A stretch of DNA of 64,000 nt from Aquabacter sp040049275 (GTDB taxonomy: Bacteria; Pseudomonadota; Alphaproteobacteria; Rhizobiales; Xanthobacteraceae): positions 620,001 through 684,000 of the forward strand of contig NZ_JBDZDT010000003.1 of the NCBI RefSeq assembly GCF_040049275.1, given 5' to 3'. The notes below the pieces were generated by a model that saw only the letters and a list, made by a program, of their open reading frames with translations, was not told where the DNA came from and ran no database searches. Shown here piece by piece: positions 31,141 through 40,485 of this stretch (position 1 is its first letter; each line of letters starts with the position of its first letter). Both the position numbers and the translations under genes were made by a program.

Positions 31141-33633
31141 TCAGTTCGAGCCCGTGGAGGTGGAGATACGGCTCTGCCCCAAGGTCCGCAGACCGATAGT
31201 CAGCATCACCATATTGCTCGGCTCCGTCTCGTAGGGACCATTCAGCGAGTAGTTGGAGATATAGCTGAGCGCCAGGGTGAAGCAGTCATCGGCATAGGTC
31301 ACACCGAATGTGGTCATGTCGACGCCGGATTGGGCGATGTTGTAGCGCACGCCGCCGGCTACCGACCATTCGTTGGTCAGGCGATAGGAGGCGCTGGTAT
31401 AGATGCCTTCGCGCTCCTCGTAGTAACCGAGTAGCGGCTGTGGCGCATACAGCCCGTAGACCGCCGAGACGCCAACGCGGTCCCAGGCGAAGCGCCCTTC
31501 CAGCTCCAGGCGTTGCAGGGAGAGATTGTCTTCGTCGAAGCGGAAGCGGGAGACGAATTCAAGATTGCTGGTGGGCGAATAGCTGAAGCGTGCCACATAG
31601 TCGGAGACATTCGTCTCTAGCCCGGATTCCAGGCCGGTATTGGCCATGTCGCCCTGGGCGAACGAATTGATGCCGAAAAGGTGATAGGACTGACCGACAA
31701 GGGCAGTGATGAGGCCCGCATTGTTAAGCGCGGCGGTATAGGTGATGCCCACGTTCAGGCGCCCGCCGCCCTCCACCCGGTCATAGCCGGAATATTTGTT
31801 CACCTCGAACAGGTTGTTGTCGTCGAAGACGAGGCTCTGGGCGTCCTCGTTCGGCAGCTTGCCGATCCCGGTCTCGTTCGGGCGGATGACCAGCTGGGCG
31901 CGCGGCTCGATGGTCTGCGTGCCCCAGCTCTCCACCGAGATGAATGGATAACGATAATCGAGGCCGATCGCCGGCATGCCGCGGATCAGGTCCTCCTCGC
32001 CGGACTGAAGCGGGTTCTGGCCGGGAAGGACCGGACCTCCGGTATAGCTCGCCGGCATCGAGCCGATGTCGGCATGGGCCAGATCCACCCGGGCGCTGGC
32101 GAACGGCGTCCAGATCTGGCCAGCCTGGTCGGTGATCGACCGTTTCCAGTAGAGCTCTGCGCTGAGGCGCTGGTATTCGCCGGGCGCGCCGCGCAGCAGG
32201 CACTGCGTGGGATTCGGATTGGTGAGGGCGCACGCGCCCGCCGGGATGCCCACGCCGCCCAATGGGAAGGACGTGGTGGAGGACATGCCGACGAAATCGG
32301 CCTCGTTGCGCGATACGGAGTTGAAGTTCACCTTCACGCCCGCTTCGCCGCCGAAGATCGGATTTCCGAACACGTAGTCGTAATTGAAGGTGCCGACCAC
32401 CGGGATCATGTCCTGGTTGTCGGTCACTGACAGGCCGAGGAAATAGAGGCCGCGCACATCGAAGAAGCTGCGGTCGCCCTGCCCGGTCAGATAGAGCTGG
32501 GAGGTCACCTCGGTGGGCACGGCGCTCAAGAGGCCGAGCGCGTCCCTATAGTCGCTGAGATGGTAGTCATTGATGAAGGTGCGGTCGGAAGCGAGCGTGC
32601 CGTCCCAGCCCCATTTCCACTGGTCGCTGAGCGTGAACTCGCCCTTGCTCTGCACGATGCCGCGATTGTCGCGGTAGCCCGGCAGGCCCGCAAACGCCTG
32701 CTTGTCCTGCTGCATGATGCCGGCGGCCCGGATGTCATAGGAGCCGTTCATCAGGCGCTGGCGCCACTCCCCCTGCATGAGGAGGCCCTGCTCGGTGTAG
32801 TAGACCGGCGTGACCGTGATGTCGCGGTCAGGCGCGATATTCCAGAAATAGGGAATGCCAAAGCCGAAGCCGAGATTGCTGGAATTCGCGAAGATCGGCG
32901 TCAGGAAGCCGGTCTTGCGTTTCACCGTCGGATCGGGACTGGAGAAATACGGGAAGTACGCGATGGGCAGACCGAAAAACTCCAAGGTGGCGTCCTTGTA
33001 GTAGATCATCTGCTCGTTCTGGTTGTGGATGATGCGCGCAGCCTTCACCTGCCAGAGCGGCGGCCGCTCGGGATGGTCCTTGCAGGGCTCGCAGGCGGTG
33101 TAGACGCCGTTCTGGAGAACCGTGATGTTGCCTTCCTGCCGGTCGGCCCGGGAGGCGGCAAAATGGGTGCGGTCGACCGTGTCCACCCGCAGGGAATGAA
33201 TGAAGCCTTCCTTGAAGTCCTCGGTGAGCTGAAGGCTTTCGGCATTGATGATATTGCCGTCCTTCTGCTTCAGCCGGACGTTGCCTTCGGCGATCACCAG
33301 GTTCCGGTTGCGGTCGAACGTGACCTTCTGCGCCTCGAGGCTGGCGCCGTCATAATAGAGCTGGACGTTGCCCACCGCGCCGACGGTGTTCTTCTCATAG
33401 TCGTAGACCAGCTCATCGGCGGTCACGAGCATCTTCTTGTTGGGATCTTCTTTCGGCGCGGAGAAGGTGTTTGTCATGCTGTTGATGGGGCTTTGCGCAG
33501 CCGCAGGGGCGGCGCCGAGCAGCATCAGGACCATCAGAGCACAGGCCAAAGCACAGCCGTTCCCGGTGCGGCGCACAATGCGCCGCCAGGCAATAGCCAC
33601 CCACCCTTCCGCGGGAGTGAACCCGACGGTCAT
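31141..33633 (-). CDS. lptD: LPS-assembly outer-membrane protein LptD
   Basis: Inserts lipopolysaccharide into the outer leaflet. The 830-aa protein has a signal peptide (to about residue 47, AAPAAAQS), an OstA-like periplasmic domain (LVTADELVYDYEKNTVGAVG through ~residue 200) and a large C-terminal beta-barrel with many aromatic strands ending in SRISTSTGSN. Two cysteine pairs (YTACEPCKDH and ALTNPNPTQC/FTLALS region) are visible. Start at 33633; it overlaps lptG by 4 nt. Confidence 0.95.
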   Translation of the reverse strand: MTVGFTPAEGWVAIAWRRIVRRTGNGCALACALMVLMLLGAAPAAAQSPINSMTNTFSAPKEDPNKKMLVTADELVYDYEKNTVGAVGNVQLYYDGASLEAQKVTFDRNRNLVIAEGNVRLKQKDGNIINAESLQLTEDFKEGFIHSLRVDTVDRTHFAASRADRQEGNITVLQNGVYTACEPCKDHPERPPLWQVKAARIIHNQNEQMIYYKDATLEFFGLPIAYFPYFSSPDPTVKRKTGFLTPIFANSSNLGFGFGIPYFWNIAPDRDITVTPVYYTEQGLLMQGEWRQRLMNGSYDIRAAGIMQQDKQAFAGLPGYRDNRGIVQSKGEFTLSDQWKWGWDGTLASDRTFINDYHLSDYRDALGLLSAVPTEVTSQLYLTGQGDRSFFDVRGLYFLGLSVTDNQDMIPVVGTFNYDYVFGNPIFGGEAGVKVNFNSVSRNEADFVGMSSTTSFPLGGVGIPAGACALTNPNPTQCLLRGAPGEYQRLSAELYWKRSITDQAGQIWTPFASARVDLAHADIGSMPASYTGGPVLPGQNPLQSGEEDLIRGMPAIGLDYRYPFISVESWGTQTIEPRAQLVIRPNETGIGKLPNEDAQSLVFDDNNLFEVNKYSGYDRVEGGGRLNVGITYTAALNNAGLITALVGQSYHLFGINSFAQGDMANTGLESGLETNVSDYVARFSYSPTSNLEFVSRFRFDEDNLSLQRLELEGRFAWDRVGVSAVYGLYAPQPLLGYYEEREGIYTSASYRLTNEWSVAGGVRYNIAQSGVDMTTFGVTYADDCFTLALSYISNYSLNGPYETEPSNMVMLTIGLRTLGQSRISTSTGSN

Positions 33634-34727
33634 CCGTCCTCCCGGTGCAACAGAACCAAAACCCCCAGGAAAATCCCCGCCACTGCAGGAAACCACGCAG
33701 CAGCAATGGGATGGACCACTCCAGCTTCTCCTAGATCTTCCGCAAGCTTGGTCCCCAGATAAAGCAGAAAGCCGGCAACGACGCCACCGAGAATCGTCTG
33801 CCCCACCCCTCCGAACCGGAAGATGCGCAGCCCCACCACGGCGGCGATGAACACCATCGCCACCAGCAGGAACGGGCGCGCCAAAAGACTCTGGAGCTGG
33901 AGCCTGTACCGCGCCGCACCAAAACCTGCCTGCTCGGCGCTCTCGATCGCCTCCGGAAGTTGCCAAAAGGACACGGTTTCCGCGGACAGGAGGCTGTCCT
34001 GGATCTGCGCCGGATTGAGATTGGTGGCGATCAGGTAGCTGTCGAATTTCTGCTGCTCGAAGCCCGGAATCAGCACTCGGACGTCCTTCAGAACCCAGTA
34101 ACCATAATCGAGAGTCGCCGACTTCGCCTCCACCCGCTCGATGACCCGGTCGTGCTTGTCGAACTCGAAGACGGTCACGTTCAGGAGCTCCCGCCCGCCC
34201 TGCTGGGTGGCGGCCGCCTGGATGACGGCTTGGCCGTCGACGCTCTGCTGGCGAATCCAGAACGTTCCCTTCCCCTGGGTAAGAAGCCCGCCGGAAGGGG
34301 AGGAGTTGAAAATGTCGCTCTCCATGCGATTCGCGCGTTCCTTGAACTCCGCCGAGACGGGGTTGAAGACGCAGGTGGCGAACACGCCGATCAGGAATGC
34401 CACGAAGATGGCCGGAAAGGTGAACTGCCAGGCCGAGAGCCCCACGGCCCGCGCCACCACCAGCTCAAGCCGCCGGGACAGCATCACGAAAGAGGCGATG
34501 CCGCCGAACAGCACGGCGAACGGCAGAAGCTGCTCGGTGAAGGCGGGCGCGCGATAGAGGGTGAGAAGCGCCACCATGCTGGTGGTGACGGCATCCCGGT
34601 CCGCCGTGCGCCGGCTCATCTCGAGGAAATCCACGAGCATGATCAGCGCCACGCAGGAGAAAAAGATCATCACCACGGCCGAGAAGAAGCGGCGGGCGAA
34701 ATAGAAGCCGAGGAGCCGTCCGATCAT
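33630..34727 (-). CDS. lptG: LPS export permease LptG
   Basis: Inner-membrane subunit of the LptB2FG LPS extractor. The 365-aa protein has the YjgP/YjgQ layout: a helix bundle near residues 10-125 (beginning MIGRLLGFYFARRFFSAVV), a periplasmic jellyroll (about 130-270) and terminal helices (275-360). Encoded 3 nt after lptF and overlapping lptD. Confidence 0.95.
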   Translation of the reverse strand: MIGRLLGFYFARRFFSAVVMIFFSCVALIMLVDFLEMSRRTADRDAVTTSMVALLTLYRAPAFTEQLLPFAVLFGGIASFVMLSRRLELVVARAVGLSAWQFTFPAIFVAFLIGVFATCVFNPVSAEFKERANRMESDIFNSSPSGGLLTQGKGTFWIRQQSVDGQAVIQAAATQQGGRELLNVTVFEFDKHDRVIERVEAKSATLDYGYWVLKDVRVLIPGFEQQKFDSYLIATNLNPAQIQDSLLSAETVSFWQLPEAIESAEQAGFGAARYRLQLQSLLARPFLLVAMVFIAAVVGLRIFRFGGVGQTILGGVVAGFLLYLGTKLAEDLGEAGVVHPIAAAWFPAVAGIFLGVLVLLHREDG

Positions 34728-34730
34728 GGA

Positions 34731-35891
34731 TCAGGATGCCGTCAGCCGCGTCACGCTCTGCGAGATCTTGTCGGCGAACCGCACCATCGCCTGGGGCGGG
34801 GCGAACCGGATCCACCCCTGGAGGGCGAACGCGCACAAGATGATGCAGGAGATCGGCAGGAGGTAGGCGACGGGCACCGCCGCCTCCGAGGTGCGCAGCT
34901 GCCCGCCCACCACGAAGGAGGCGATCTGCAGGCCCACCATGATGGGGATGATGGCCGCGAGCGCGAGGCCACGGCTCTGGCGCGTGGTGCGCGGACGGGC
35001 TAGCGCGGCGGCCGCCACGGCGAAGAAGGCCAGGGGATAGAGGCCGGCGGAGAGCCGCTTGTGCACCTCCTCGCGGAAACGGCCCGACTGCCCGATCTTC
35101 ATGTAGAGGTCGCTCGCAGGAGGGTTGAGCACATATTCAAACTGCCGCTCGCTCGGGCGGATGTCCGAGCCTTGGCCCCCCGGGGCGAGGCCGTCGAGGC
35201 CGAAGGCGTAGCGCTGGAACGCCACCACCGAGCCATTGCTCGCGGCGCCCGGTGTGCGGCGGTGGATGGAGCCGTCCTCCAGCACGAGGAAGATACCATT
35301 GGGGGTTTCGACGATCTGGCCACGGTCGGCGATATAGGTGGATATTTCCTTTTCGCGCGCATCGTCGATGAAAATGCCGCGCATGACGCCGTTACTCGCA
35401 CGCTCCCGCATGTGAAAGACGAGGCCCGGCGAGAGGGTCACGAACCGCCCGGGCTGCGCCACGAATGACACCACGTCCGCCCGCACCCGCGAGACCTGGT
35501 CGCGGAAGGTGCGAAGGCTCGCCGGAACGAGGTCGATGGAAAGCGCCGCGACAAAGATCGACACCAGGATGGCGAGCACGATCATGGGGCGCAGCATGCG
35601 CCAATGGCTCATGCCGGCGGCGGACATCACCACGATCTCGGAATCGCCGTTCAGCTTCAGGAGCGTATAGGCGGTGGCGATGAACAGCGCGGCCGGCGCG
35701 ATCACCAGCACCAGGGTCGGCATGGTCAGGCTGGTGATGGCGAGGAAGGCGAGGATGGTCTGGCCCTGGCTCGTCACGAGATCAAGCTGCCGCAACGCCT
35801 GGGTCGACCAGATCATGGCGGAGAGGACCACCGTCACCCCGAGAAAGGCCGTCGCAGCGGTGACAAAGATATACCGGTCGAGACGGGACAT
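34731..35891 (-). CDS. lptF: LPS export permease LptF
   Basis: Partner of LptG. The 386-aa protein begins MSRLDRYIFVTAATAFLGV, with six helices around a periplasmic beta domain. First gene of the outer-membrane biogenesis series; start taken at 35891, the frame's upstream 28 codons having no similarity. Its promoter should lie in the 96 nt between it and mepA. Confidence 0.94.
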   Translation of the reverse strand: MSRLDRYIFVTAATAFLGVTVVLSAMIWSTQALRQLDLVTSQGQTILAFLAITSLTMPTLVLVIAPAALFIATAYTLLKLNGDSEIVVMSAAGMSHWRMLRPMIVLAILVSIFVAALSIDLVPASLRTFRDQVSRVRADVVSFVAQPGRFVTLSPGLVFHMRERASNGVMRGIFIDDAREKEISTYIADRGQIVETPNGIFLVLEDGSIHRRTPGAASNGSVVAFQRYAFGLDGLAPGGQGSDIRPSERQFEYVLNPPASDLYMKIGQSGRFREEVHKRLSAGLYPLAFFAVAAAALARPRTTRQSRGLALAAIIPIMVGLQIASFVVGGQLRTSEAAVPVAYLLPISCIILCAFALQGWIRFAPPQAMVRFADKISQSVTRLTAS

Positions 35892-35987
35892 GCATGCGTT
35901 TCCGATGCGCTCGCCGCCCCGGCGCGCCTCTTTCTGGAATTGGTCTTGGATAGCCGCTCCCAGCCTGCAGCGCAAACCGGGGCGGGT

Positions 35988-36872
35988 TTAGCGGGCGTCC
36001 AGTACCGCCGTGCAGGCGGCCGGCAGGTCGGCCAGGGTCATGGGCGGCTTGGGCTTCGGCGGCTCCTTCGGCGGCTTAGGGTGGAGCACCTCGTCGGTGA
36101 ACCACCAGGCGAGTTCCGCGCCGCAGCCGTCGCCGGCGGGCGGGGGCTCCTGGGGGCGGCAGTCCGGGCTGTCCTTCTGGCAGAACAAGCGCACATGCAT
36201 GTGAGTGTCGTGCCCCCAATAGGGACGCACCTTGGCAAGCCAACCCTTGTCGTCCCCGGCAGCGCGGCAGAGCGCCTTCTTGATGGCGGCGTTGACGAAG
36301 ACCCGCTCCACCTGGCTATCCGAAGCCGCAGCGCGGATCACCGCCACCTGGTCCTTGGTGAAGACGGCGGGGTTCACGTCCAGCCGGTCGGGGCGCACCA
36401 TCATGACGGCGGACTTGCTCTCGCGATCTGCCCGGCTCAGCTCTTTCCCAGGGCTCGGGGTCAGCCAGATGTCGGCGTCGAGGCCAACCTGATGGGAAGC
36501 ATGGCCGGTGCGCATGGGACCACCGCGCGGCTGCGACATGTCGCCCACCAGGATACCGGGCCAGGAGGAGACCTTCGGCACCTCGGCGGCGAACCGCTCG
36601 ATGAAGGCGACGAGCGCGGGATGGCCCCAATTGCGGTTGCGCGACAGGCGCATGGCCTGCCAGAGTGGCCCCACGTCGCCCGGCCCGTCCACCGGCAGCG
36701 CGGTGGCGCCCGCAATGCAGCCCTTGGAATAGAAGCCGATGGAGCGTGTGGCGAGGGCCGCCGGGCTTTCCACGGCGCCGAACAGCTCCTTGGCGGGCGC
36801 AGCCGGCGTCTGCGCCCGGGCGGCGCCGGCACAAGCAAGCAAAGCGGCGGCGGCAAGAAGCAGCGCGCGCAT
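35988..36872 (-). CDS. mepA: Penicillin-insensitive murein endopeptidase
   Basis: Zinc LAS-type metallopeptidase that cuts cross-links of peptidoglycan in the periplasm. The 294-aa protein has a signal peptide (residues 1-20), the zinc motif HASHQVGLDADIWL and the second His in WGHDTHMHVRLFC. The C-terminus is Pro/Lys-rich (PKPPKEPPKPKPP). It starts 2 nt after the der stop and is probably co-transcribed with it. Confidence 0.93.
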   Translation of the reverse strand: MRALLLAAAALLACAGAARAQTPAAPAKELFGAVESPAALATRSIGFYSKGCIAGATALPVDGPGDVGPLWQAMRLSRNRNWGHPALVAFIERFAAEVPKVSSWPGILVGDMSQPRGGPMRTGHASHQVGLDADIWLTPSPGKELSRADRESKSAVMMVRPDRLDVNPAVFTKDQVAVIRAAASDSQVERVFVNAAIKKALCRAAGDDKGWLAKVRPYWGHDTHMHVRLFCQKDSPDCRPQEPPPAGDGCGAELAWWFTDEVLHPKPPKEPPKPKPPMTLADLPAACTAVLDAR

Positions 36873-36874
36873 GC

Positions 36875-38239
36875 TCAATCCCGCTTCTTGTCGTAGGGAT
36901 TGTCCTTTTCCCGCAAGGTGAAGCGGATGGGCACGCCGATCAGCCCGAACGTGTCGCGCAGGCCATTGGCGAGATAGCGCAGATAGCTTTCGGGAATGGC
37001 TTCGGGGCGGGAGCAGAAGATGACGAAGGTGGGCGGGCGCGCCTTGTGCTGCGTCATGTAGCGGATCTTCACCCGCCGGCCCGACACCGCCGGCGGGGGA
37101 TGGGAATCGGTCGCCTCCTCGAGGAAGCGGTTGAGCGGGTTGGTGGGGATGCGGGTGTTCCACACCCGGTGCGTCTCCACCACCGCTTCCAGAAGCTTGC
37201 CGAGGCCGCGCCCTGTGAGGCCGGAGAGATGGACGATGGGCACGCCCCTCACCTGCGGCAGCCAATGGTCCGCCTCCTCGCGCAGCTTGCCCAGCACGTG
37301 CGGGTCGGTGATGAGGTCCGACTTGTTGTAGCCGAGCACCAGCGCGCGGCCCTCGCGCACCACGAGGTCGGCGATGCGCAGGTCCTGCTCCTCGAAGGGG
37401 CGCTCCGCATCCATGAGCACGATCACCACTTCGGCGAACTTCATGGCGCGCAGGCCGTCGGCCGCAGACAGCTTCTCCAGCTTGTCCTCGATGCGCGCAC
37501 GCCGGCGCAGGCCGGCGGTGTCGTAGAATTCGAAGCGCTTATCCCGCCATTCCAGCTCCACCGAGATGGAATCGCGGGTGATACCGGCCTCGGGGCCGGT
37601 CAGAAGCCGGTCCTCGCCGAGCAGCCGGTTGATGAGCGTGGACTTTCCGGCGTTTGGCCGGCCGAGGACCGCCACCTTAATGGGGCGGTCTTCCTTGTCG
37701 TCCTCGTCTTCGTCTTCATCCTCATCCGGACGCTGCCTGGTCTGCTCCGGCAGCGCCTCCCGCAAGGCGTCGTAAAGCTCGGAGAGCCCTTCGCCGTGCT
37801 CTGACGAAATGGGGAGCGGCGTGCCGAGGCCCAGCGCATAGGCCTCCATGGTCCCCGCTTCGCCGCCCCGGCCCTCGCTTTTGTTGGCAACGAGGATGAC
37901 GGGCTTGCCGGACCGCCGCACCAGGCCGGCGAAGGCGCGGTCGGTGGGGGTGAGGCCGATGCGGGCGTCGATCATGAAGAGGATGGCGTCGGCATCGCCG
38001 ATGGCCGCCTCGGTCTGGCCGCGCATGCGTCCTTCAAGGGAGGCGGCATCCGCTTCTTCCAGGCCCGCCGTGTCGACGATGCGGAAGGACAGATCGCCGA
38101 GCCGCGCATCCCCCTCGCGCCGGTCGCGGGTCACGCCCGGCCGGTCGTCCACCAAGGCGAGCTTCTTGCCCACCAGGCGGTTGAAAAGGGTCGACTTGCC
38201 CACATTGGGGCGCCCGACAATGGCGAGGGTGAAGGACAT
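36875..38239 (-). CDS. der: Ribosome biogenesis GTPase Der (EngA)
   Basis: Double-GTPase needed for 50S maturation. The 454-aa protein shows two P-loops (GRPNVGKST at residue 9, GRPNAGKST near 195), DTAGLEE and DTAGLRR G3 motifs, and a KH-like C-terminal domain. The linker between the GTPase domains holds an unusually acidic run (DEDEDEDEDDKED). Start at 38239. Confidence 0.96.
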   Translation of the reverse strand: MSFTLAIVGRPNVGKSTLFNRLVGKKLALVDDRPGVTRDRREGDARLGDLSFRIVDTAGLEEADAASLEGRMRGQTEAAIGDADAILFMIDARIGLTPTDRAFAGLVRRSGKPVILVANKSEGRGGEAGTMEAYALGLGTPLPISSEHGEGLSELYDALREALPEQTRQRPDEDEDEDEDDKEDRPIKVAVLGRPNAGKSTLINRLLGEDRLLTGPEAGITRDSISVELEWRDKRFEFYDTAGLRRRARIEDKLEKLSAADGLRAMKFAEVVIVLMDAERPFEEQDLRIADLVVREGRALVLGYNKSDLITDPHVLGKLREEADHWLPQVRGVPIVHLSGLTGRGLGKLLEAVVETHRVWNTRIPTNPLNRFLEEATDSHPPPAVSGRRVKIRYMTQHKARPPTFVIFCSRPEAIPESYLRYLANGLRDTFGLIGVPIRFTLREKDNPYDKKRD

Positions 38240-38267
38240 GTTCGCTCCGCCCGACGGGCTTCGGGCC

Positions 38268-38534
38268 TTAGTTGCCGGGTCTGGTCGAAGCGCCGGGCGA
38301 CGGGGTGCCGGCGTTCGTAGCTGTCGGTGCAGACACCGCAATGTTGGAATTGCTGGGCTGGGCCACCGGAGCGGTATAGCTCACGCCGGGCACGCCTTCA
38401 GGGAACACCTGATGGCGCTCGCCGGACAGTGGCGTCTCCTTCTCGGAGAAGGGGTTGATCTTGTCGAACGTCTCGCAGCCGGCAAGGCCGGAGGCGAGCA
38501 CCAGAGCGAGGGCGAGACGCACGGGCCGGAACAT
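38268..38534 (-). CDS. Small lipoprotein between yfgM-like gene and der
   Basis: An 88-aa protein with a lipoprotein signal (LALALVLASGLAGC, Cys at residue 21), then a short conserved-looking stretch (INPFSEKETPLSGER, VFPEGVPGV) and a low-complexity Ser/Thr/Ala/Pro tail. It would be anchored to a membrane in the periplasm. I know similar LPGER...FPEGVPGV lipoproteins only as unnamed proteins near der in relatives. In E. coli this slot holds bamB. Confidence 0.72.
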   Translation of the reverse strand: MFRPVRLALALVLASGLAGCETFDKINPFSEKETPLSGERHQVFPEGVPGVSYTAPVAQPSNSNIAVSAPTATNAGTPSPGASTRPGN

Positions 38535-38542
38535 GGCGGGCC

Positions 38543-39223
38543 TCACTGTGTGGGAGCCGCGGGCGCGGCGGACGGCGGGACGGCGGACGCGGTCAGCGTC
38601 TTGATGAGCTGCGCCTGGTTGCGGACGCTCGGGGGAACCTCGGGATCGTCCAGAATCCATTGCGCGGTCTTGTTGGCCGCGGCGAAATCGCCGGCCTTGA
38701 ACTGCGCCAGAGCGAGAATCTGGCGGGCCGAATGGCGCATGGCGCCATTTCCTTCCGCAATCGCCTGCACCCTCTGGGCAATATCGGCGAGCGGAGCCGT
38801 ATCCACCAGGAGCAGCGCCGCCCGAATGCGGGCCACGTCGCGGCTGAGCCCGCCGATGGACGAATCGGCGGCGAGCGCATCATAGGCAGCGACCCCGGCG
38901 GCCCTGTCCGTGGTGGAGAGGGCGCCGGCGGCGCGGAAGCGCGCCAGCACGCGGTATCCCGCCGTACCGTCCTTGGCCAGCTCGTCGAAGGCGGCTTCCG
39001 CCTCCTTGGCCTTGCCATCAGCGAGCAGCTGGTTCGCAGTCTCGAAACGCGCGCCGGAGGCCTGCGCCTGCTTCAGGCTCCAATAGCGGTAGCCGCTCCA
39101 GGCCCCCGCGGCGGCGATGATGGCGACGCAAAGGAGGATGATATAGATGCCGAAGCGGTCCCAGAGGCGGCGAAACCTGTCGCGCCTCAGGTCCTCTTCG
39201 ATTTCGTGAAAAATGTCCGTCAT
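38543..39223 (-). CDS. YfgM-like tetratricopeptide membrane protein
   Basis: A 226-aa protein starting MTDIFHEIEEDLRRDRFRRL, one membrane helix (about residues 25-44), then TPR-like helical repeats in the periplasm (ANQLLADGKAKEAEAAFDEL, QILALAQFKAGDFAAANKTA). YfgM associates with the SecYEG/PpiD chaperone site. It ends 8 nt before the small lipoprotein, which ends 28 nt before der, so all three probably form one transcript. Confidence 0.88.
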   Translation of the reverse strand: MTDIFHEIEEDLRRDRFRRLWDRFGIYIILLCVAIIAAAGAWSGYRYWSLKQAQASGARFETANQLLADGKAKEAEAAFDELAKDGTAGYRVLARFRAAGALSTTDRAAGVAAYDALAADSSIGGLSRDVARIRAALLLVDTAPLADIAQRVQAIAEGNGAMRHSARQILALAQFKAGDFAAANKTAQWILDDPEVPPSVRNQAQLIKTLTASAVPPSAAPAAPTQ

Positions 39224-39285
39224 GCCAGGTCCGAGAAAGCAGGCCGCCGGGCGGCGCGGCCGCGCTCCCGGTGAGGGCGCGTAAA

Positions 39286-40458
39286 CTAGCCATGCGGCTG
39301 CATCGTGGCAAATCGCGCCTTCAGATGGTCGAGCCCCAGCACGCCCAATCCGGCGGCGAGGCCCCAGAACGGTGCGCCCAGCCCGAAAAAGGCGATGCCC
39401 GACGCGGTGGTGATGAAGGTGGCGACGGCGGCCAGCCGGTCCTTCTCCTCCTGCAGGGATGAGGCGAGGGCGCCGGTGAGCGGCGACAGGAGGGCAAGAC
39501 CCGCCACCGTGGCGATGAAGGACGGCGGCAGCACCGCGAAAACAGCCACCAGGGTCGCGCCGAGCGCGGTCAGGATGACGTACCAAAGGCCATACCAGGG
39601 CCCGCACAGATAGCGCTTGGCGGGGTCCGGATGGGTGTCCGGGCCGGTGCAGATGGCAGCGGTGATGGCGGCGAGGTTGATGCCGGAGGCGCAGAAGAAC
39701 GCCATCACCAGCGACGTCAGCCCCGTAACGGCCAGCGCCGGGGACGTCGGGGGCCAATAGCCGCCCGCCCGCAGCACCGCAAAGCCCGGCAGGTTCTGTG
39801 CCGCCATGGTGACGATGAAAAGCGGGATGCCGAGCCCCAGAACCACGGGAAGATCGAAGGTGGGCGGGACGAAGACGAGATGCGGCGTGACGAACTGGAA
39901 CGCCGACCCGTCCGTGAGCCCCAGGGCGAAGATGGCCGCCGCGCCTGCCAGCAGCACGCCCAGCACTGCGCCGCTGGGCGACCACAGGCGCAGGAGGAAG
40001 AACAGCGCCAGAAGCGGCAGCACCAGCGCCGGTGTCACCCCCGCATTGGTCACAAGGGCAATGGGAAAGCGCACCAGCACGCCCGCCAGCATGGCCGCCG
40101 CCACGCTCATGGGGATGCGCGAGACCAGCGAGGCCAAGGGGCGGATGGCGGCGCAGGCGGTGATCAGAATGGCGGACGTCATGAAGGCGCCCACCGCCGA
40201 GGACATGCCGATGCCGCCGCCGAAGCTCGCGATCACCGCCGAGCCCGGCGTGGACCAGGCGGTGAGGAGCGGCATCTTGTAGCGCACGGAAAGTATCGTG
40301 CTGGATACGGCGACGCCGATGCACAGCGCGGCGATGTAGGAGGAGGTCTCGGTGGGGGAAGCGCCCACCGCGCCCGCCGCTGCCAGAGGCAAGGCGACCG
40401 TGCCGCCGAAGCCCACCACCGCCGCGACAAACGACGAAGAGATGATGGACAGGCGCAT
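39286..40458 (-). CDS. benE: BenE-family transporter
   Basis: A 390-aa transporter with about twelve helices; starts MRLSIISSSFVAAVVGFGGTV and contains the family segment RYKMPLLTAWSTPGSAVIA and VTMAAQNLPGFAVLRAGGY. BenE imports benzoate with protons, but no aromatic-degradation genes are in view, so the substrate is uncertain. Confidence 0.9.
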   Translation of the reverse strand: MRLSIISSSFVAAVVGFGGTVALPLAAAGAVGASPTETSSYIAALCIGVAVSSTILSVRYKMPLLTAWSTPGSAVIASFGGGIGMSSAVGAFMTSAILITACAAIRPLASLVSRIPMSVAAAMLAGVLVRFPIALVTNAGVTPALVLPLLALFFLLRLWSPSGAVLGVLLAGAAAIFALGLTDGSAFQFVTPHLVFVPPTFDLPVVLGLGIPLFIVTMAAQNLPGFAVLRAGGYWPPTSPALAVTGLTSLVMAFFCASGINLAAITAAICTGPDTHPDPAKRYLCGPWYGLWYVILTALGATLVAVFAVLPPSFIATVAGLALLSPLTGALASSLQEEKDRLAAVATFITTASGIAFFGLGAPFWGLAAGLGVLGLDHLKARFATMQPHG

Positions 40459-40485
40459 GGGGCTTACCTTCTTGTTATTTAATTA

